A DNA stretch of 10,609 nt from Planctomycetota bacterium (GTDB lineage Bacteria; Planctomycetota; GCA-002687715). Both the position numbers and the translations under genes were made by a program. Below, piece by piece: positions 7,364-10,609 of the stretch; the stretch's first letter is position 1, and each line of letters begins with the position of its first letter. A model generated the notes under the pieces. The model was not told where the DNA came from. It did no database searches and worked only from the letters and a program-made list of their open reading frames with translations. Location of the stretch: positions 1 to 10,609 of the forward strand of contig JABSRK010000107.1 in assembly GCA_013213915.1 (NCBI GenBank), given 5' to 3'.

Positions 7364-10300
7364 AGGCGCCCCTAACCTGGGTCGTCGCCGGCGCCCTCGG
7401 AGGCATCGTTTGTGGCGTCGTCCAGGCCTGCGCCGTGGGCGACGCGGTGGGCTCCGTCACCGGTGCGCTAACGATCGTCGTTGGGCGCCTCGCAACGGTC
7501 GGCGCGGCGCTCGGACTCATCGCCTGGTTCCTCGACGGACTCGCCCGGCGCCTGGTGAAGAACCCCCGCAACGCACGAGCTGTTCTGCTGGCGCTCCTAT
7601 GCGGAGCTGTCACCGTGATGATCGCGTCGGGCACGCATGGCCACGACGGTGGCGCGTGGGGCGCGTTCGGATTCCTGGCGATCGGGGCCGTCGGCGTCGC
7701 CTACGCCATCGCGCTCGTCGCGCCCCTGCGACGCCCGAACCGTTGGCCACTCGTCGCGTTGCTCGGTTGCTTCGTGTCCGTAGCGCTGCTCGTCGTCGAT
7801 CCGGAAGGACTGCGCGGCACCTACAAGAGCCTCGACCTGCTGCTGCTGGGGTTGGGACTCGGCGCCGCAGCGGCGGGCCTGCAGATGGCCCTGCACGGGA
7901 AGGGCCTTCTGGTGGGCCTGTTCGTCGCCATCCTGGCCGTCGCGGTTCCGCGGTTACTCGATGAGAGCTCCGCCGACCTCTCGACCCTGGCCACCACGTC
8001 GGCGCGGGTGGACGTGGTGGATCGCGTGCTGGTCGCATCAGGCCTCTGGCCAGCACGTCGCCTCGACGAAGGGGTTACGGCCATCGAAGCCGCCACGCTC
8101 CTCGAGCCACCACGCTCGCGCCATGAGGCCCGGGCCACGTTCGCGTCGCGCCGCGCATCCAAGCCGCCGCTGAATGTCCTCTGGGTCACCATCGACGCGC
8201 TCCGCGCGGACGCGACCGGGATCGACGGGGACGAGGCGGCGTCCCTGACGCCCAACCTCGACGCCCTCGCGCGTTCCGGGTGCGCATTCCCTGACGCGTG
8301 GAGCCAGGCGCCCGAAACTACCGGGTCCATGGAGTCGTTCCTGACCGGCCGTTACCCGTCGCGCACGCCCGTGGCGTCGGGCTGGCGCACCGGCGAGGTC
8401 GCGTTCGAATCTCCGTCCATCGCCGAGCGAGCGCGCGAGGCGGGGTGCGACACCGCATGGTTCACCGGGCTACGACGAGACACGCTCGCCGCGCCGATCT
8501 GGGAACGGCTGAAGCGCGGGTTCACCACGGTGCGCGAGGAGCAGACCGAGGCGCCGGATGCACACCGCACGGTCGCCCAGGCCATCGCGTGGTTGAAAGA
8601 AAATCGCACCCGTTTCTTCGCCCTGGTCCACCTCTTCGACCCGCACGCACCTTATGTGTCCTGGGAGGGCAAGACGGACGCCACGCCACGTGAGCGCTGG
8701 GAGAGCGAGGTGCGTCACGCCGACGCCGCGCTCGGCGAGTTGCTCGGCGCTCTCGAGCGCGAGGGACTCGCCGAGCACACGATCGTGATCGCTCACGCCG
8801 ATCACGGAGAAGCGTTCAACGAGCACGGCCGCTACTACCACGGCACGTCCTTCTTCCAGACCCAGATCCACGTTCCGCTGGTCATCCGAGTGCCCGACCT
8901 CGACGCAGCGGTGCTGCGCGGCCCGGCCTCCAACATCGACATCGCCCCGACGCTCATGGACCTGCTCTCCGCAACGCCCGAGCCTGGGCACCAGGGACAC
9001 TCGCTGCTTATGCGCATGCTCGAGCCGGGCATCCCGTGGCCCAGAATGGCGCTCGCCGAGACCCTGGTCGTCGATCGGGACGTCCCCTGGGGGGAGGACC
9101 GCATCCGTGCCATCACGGACGGCAGGTGGAAGCTCATCGAATACCCGGACGGTCCTGCGCGTCTGCTGTACGACCTCCACGCGGACCCGGGTGAGAAAAA
9201 GAACCTGGCCGCGGCGCACTCCGAAGAGGTGCGTCGCCTGCGCGGGTGGATCGCGGCGCTCGACGCGCGCCTGGGATCGGACCGCGCCTCCAAGACCTCC
9301 CCTGCCACAACAGCCGACGAGTTGATGCGCCTGCTCACGAACCCGGAACCGCAGGCCCGACTCGCAGCGTTCCTCGCTCTCGGTCAGGAACCGTCGCGCC
9401 TCGCGGCGATCGAGGATGCCCTCGCTTCGTACACACCCGGTCTCCAGCACACGGTGATGACGCTCATCGACGAGTTTCTCGCCGCCGACCTCGACGGCCC
9501 GGGACGAAACGTACCGCTCGGGGCCGCACCGTCGCCCGTTCGATTCCGCCTGCTCGAACGTCTGGGCCGCTCGCCCCGGTTCTGGAACGCACCCATGCCT
9601 GCAACACCGGGCAACCTGGTGGATGCAGAGCGGCACGCCCTGCAGGTCGCGCTGGCGGCCCGCGGCAACGCGGCGGCGCTCCGCCACGTCAAATCGATCG
9701 AGCCTGCACCCCCCAAGGCGTGGGAGGCCCTGCTCCCGGCGCTGGCTCGCGCGGGTGACCCCGACACGCACGGCCTCGCCCTTCAACTCGCCGGGCCGGG
9801 GACGCCCCCTGACCTTTTGCTGCGCGTCCTGCGCGGGCTGGCGGTGAGCCGGCCGGAGAGCTTCGTCGCGTACGTCGTGGATCGATGGCCCCATCCCGAA
9901 CGCCAGGTCCGGGTGCGTGTCCTGCACCGCATCGTCGATATCGCCCTCGGTCTCGACGGTGAGATGTCAGCTGCCGCCCTCATCGCCCTGCACGGGAACG
10001 CCCAGCCTGCTGACCAGGAGCGCATCACCCGGCGACTCGCCGAGCTGAACCACAGCTGGACTCCCCAACGCGTGCGCGAGAGATCAGCAGCATTGACGCA
10101 GGCGCGGTTCGAGGAGACGGCGGGCGCGACCCCACGGCCCGACGACGTCCTGATCGTCGGCATGGAGGGCGTCGCGGAGAAGCCCTTCGACCGGGTTCTG
10201 GGCACCCCCCGTCTCCGACTGCGCAACGTCGGTACGAAGACGATCGTGCTCGGGCGCGGCGGGCTCCATCACCTCACCCTGACCTGGAGAAGCGGAACCG

Positions 10301-10609
10301 GCCAGGTTCCGGCCGCACGTGTCGTGCTGCCGCGCGCGGAGCTTGAGCCGGGCGCCGAACGCCGCGTGGTCGCGCTCCTCAGGTACCCCAGGCGAGACGG
10401 GCGCTGGCGCCTCACCCCCGTCGACTCCGACGTGACGTACATCGGGCCCCATGGCCGGTCCTGGCGCGGCCCCGAGATCGCGCGCCAGGCCGTCGCACGC
10501 CTGCCCATGCGCGCGTTGAAAGTGAGCACCCTGCTCGAGATCCCGGATGGCGGTGATGCGTTCTCCTTGTTCGGCGTGCCGCCCGACGCGGACGTCCTCG
10601 TGAGCATCC
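7360..10609 (+). CDS. Multi-pass membrane sulfatase-like hydrolase/transferase with Thr at the nucleophile position, 3'-truncated
   Basis: Open for 1083 codons without a stop to the window edge. Residues 1-200 are strongly hydrophobic with about seven candidate membrane segments (about 7-27, 33-58, 74-91, 99-121, 130-146, 158-178, 182-197). The catalytic domain, about 273-640, belongs to the alkaline phosphatase/sulfatase superfamily: VTIDALRAD (D279 and D284, metal site), APETTGSMESFLTGRYPS with T320 at the nucleophile position, HLFDPHAPY (D427, H429), HADHGEAF (D481, H482), EHG and a nearby H494, and the usual end motif DLHADPGEKKNL (near 605-616). There is no Cys or Ser in a CxPSR-type motif, so no formylglycine can form; true sulfate-ester cleavage is doubtful and a phospho-substrate is possible. 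After 640 comes a helical, HEAT-like stretch (NPEPQARLAAFLALG) to about 925, then a strand-rich region from about 928. Many other GC-rich bacteria carry such proteins as sulfatase; the substrate is unknown. Confidence 0.88.
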   Translation, partial: MKAPLTWVVAGALGGIVCGVVQACAVGDAVGSVTGALTIVVGRLATVGAALGLIAWFLDGLARRLVKNPRNARAVLLALLCGAVTVMIASGTHGHDGGAWGAFGFLAIGAVGVAYAIALVAPLRRPNRWPLVALLGCFVSVALLVVDPEGLRGTYKSLDLLLLGLGLGAAAAGLQMALHGKGLLVGLFVAILAVAVPRLLDESSADLSTLATTSARVDVVDRVLVASGLWPARRLDEGVTAIEAATLLEPPRSRHEARATFASRRASKPPLNVLWVTIDALRADATGIDGDEAASLTPNLDALARSGCAFPDAWSQAPETTGSMESFLTGRYPSRTPVASGWRTGEVAFESPSIAERAREAGCDTAWFTGLRRDTLAAPIWERLKRGFTTVREEQTEAPDAHRTVAQAIAWLKENRTRFFALVHLFDPHAPYVSWEGKTDATPRERWESEVRHADAALGELLGALEREGLAEHTIVIAHADHGEAFNEHGRYYHGTSFFQTQIHVPLVIRVPDLDAAVLRGPASNIDIAPTLMDLLSATPEPGHQGHSLLMRMLEPGIPWPRMALAETLVVDRDVPWGEDRIRAITDGRWKLIEYPDGPARLLYDLHADPGEKKNLAAAHSEEVRRLRGWIAALDARLGSDRASKTSPATTADELMRLLTNPEPQARLAAFLALGQEPSRLAAIEDALASYTPGLQHTVMTLIDEFLAADLDGPGRNVPLGAAPSPVRFRLLERLGRSPRFWNAPMPATPGNLVDAERHALQVALAARGNAAALRHVKSIEPAPPKAWEALLPALARAGDPDTHGLALQLAGPGTPPDLLLRVLRGLAVSRPESFVAYVVDRWPHPERQVRVRVLHRIVDIALGLDGEMSAAALIALHGNAQPADQERITRRLAELNHSWTPQRVRERSAALTQARFEETAGATPRPDDVLIVGMEGVAEKPFDRVLGTPRLRLRNVGTKTIVLGRGGLHHLTLTWRSGTGQVPAARVVLPRAELEPGAERRVVALLRYPRRDGRWRLTPVDSDVTYIGPHGRSWRGPEIARQAVARLPMRALKVSTLLEIPDGGDAFSLFGVPPDADVLVSI

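Noticed and set aside
8470..9927. 485-codon open frame on the - strand
   Set aside because: Antisense to the sulfatase-like gene, whose metal-site motifs (DPHAPY, HADHGEAF) are on the + strand; no domain recognised in the antisense product.

Overview
The window is GC-rich bacterial DNA in which five long genes, all on the + strand, fill almost every base. The two edge genes are cut: the first lacks its 5' end and the last lacks its 3' end. The high GC, the mix of a tricorn-type S41 peptidase, a beta-lactamase-fold/NamZ fusion, prenyltransferase-like repeats and a membrane-anchored sulfatase-like protein, and the long, loosely conserved proteins suggest a Planctomycetota-like organism. No rRNA or marker gene is present, so this is an impression, not a proof.

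Layout: (1) 2-1705, S41 peptidase, 5'-truncated. (2) A 39-base spacer with a small GC hairpin and a TAAGCT box placed as the -10 element of a leaderless transcript. (3) 1745-3940, a secreted two-domain protein joining a serine beta-lactamase-fold (AmiE/penicillin-binding-like) domain to a NamZ (formerly DUF1343) exo-muramidase domain. (4) 3937-4884, a zinc-dependent medium-chain dehydrogenase, coupled to gene 2 by an ATGA overlap and a strong GGAGGT site. (5) 4895-7363, a secreted protein with an alpha/alpha-barrel repeat region, a possible PHP-like metallohydrolase region and beta-sandwich ends. (6) 7360 to the window end, a multi-pass membrane protein with an alkaline-phosphatase-superfamily (sulfatase-like) domain and a long C-terminal extension, coupled by a GTGA overlap.

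The spacing (39 bp, -4, +10, -4) indicates one transcription unit, perhaps with extra leaderless promoters in front of genes 2 and 4. At least three of the five products carry an export or membrane signal (the start of the S41 gene is missing), so the cluster looks like an envelope or extracellular set. The clearest function is muropeptide breakdown by the AmiE-like/NamZ fusion. The link between that enzyme, the dehydrogenase, the barrel protein and the sulfatase-like hydrolase is not known and is the main open question. I found no CRISPR array, RNA gene, transposon, integrase or phage gene.
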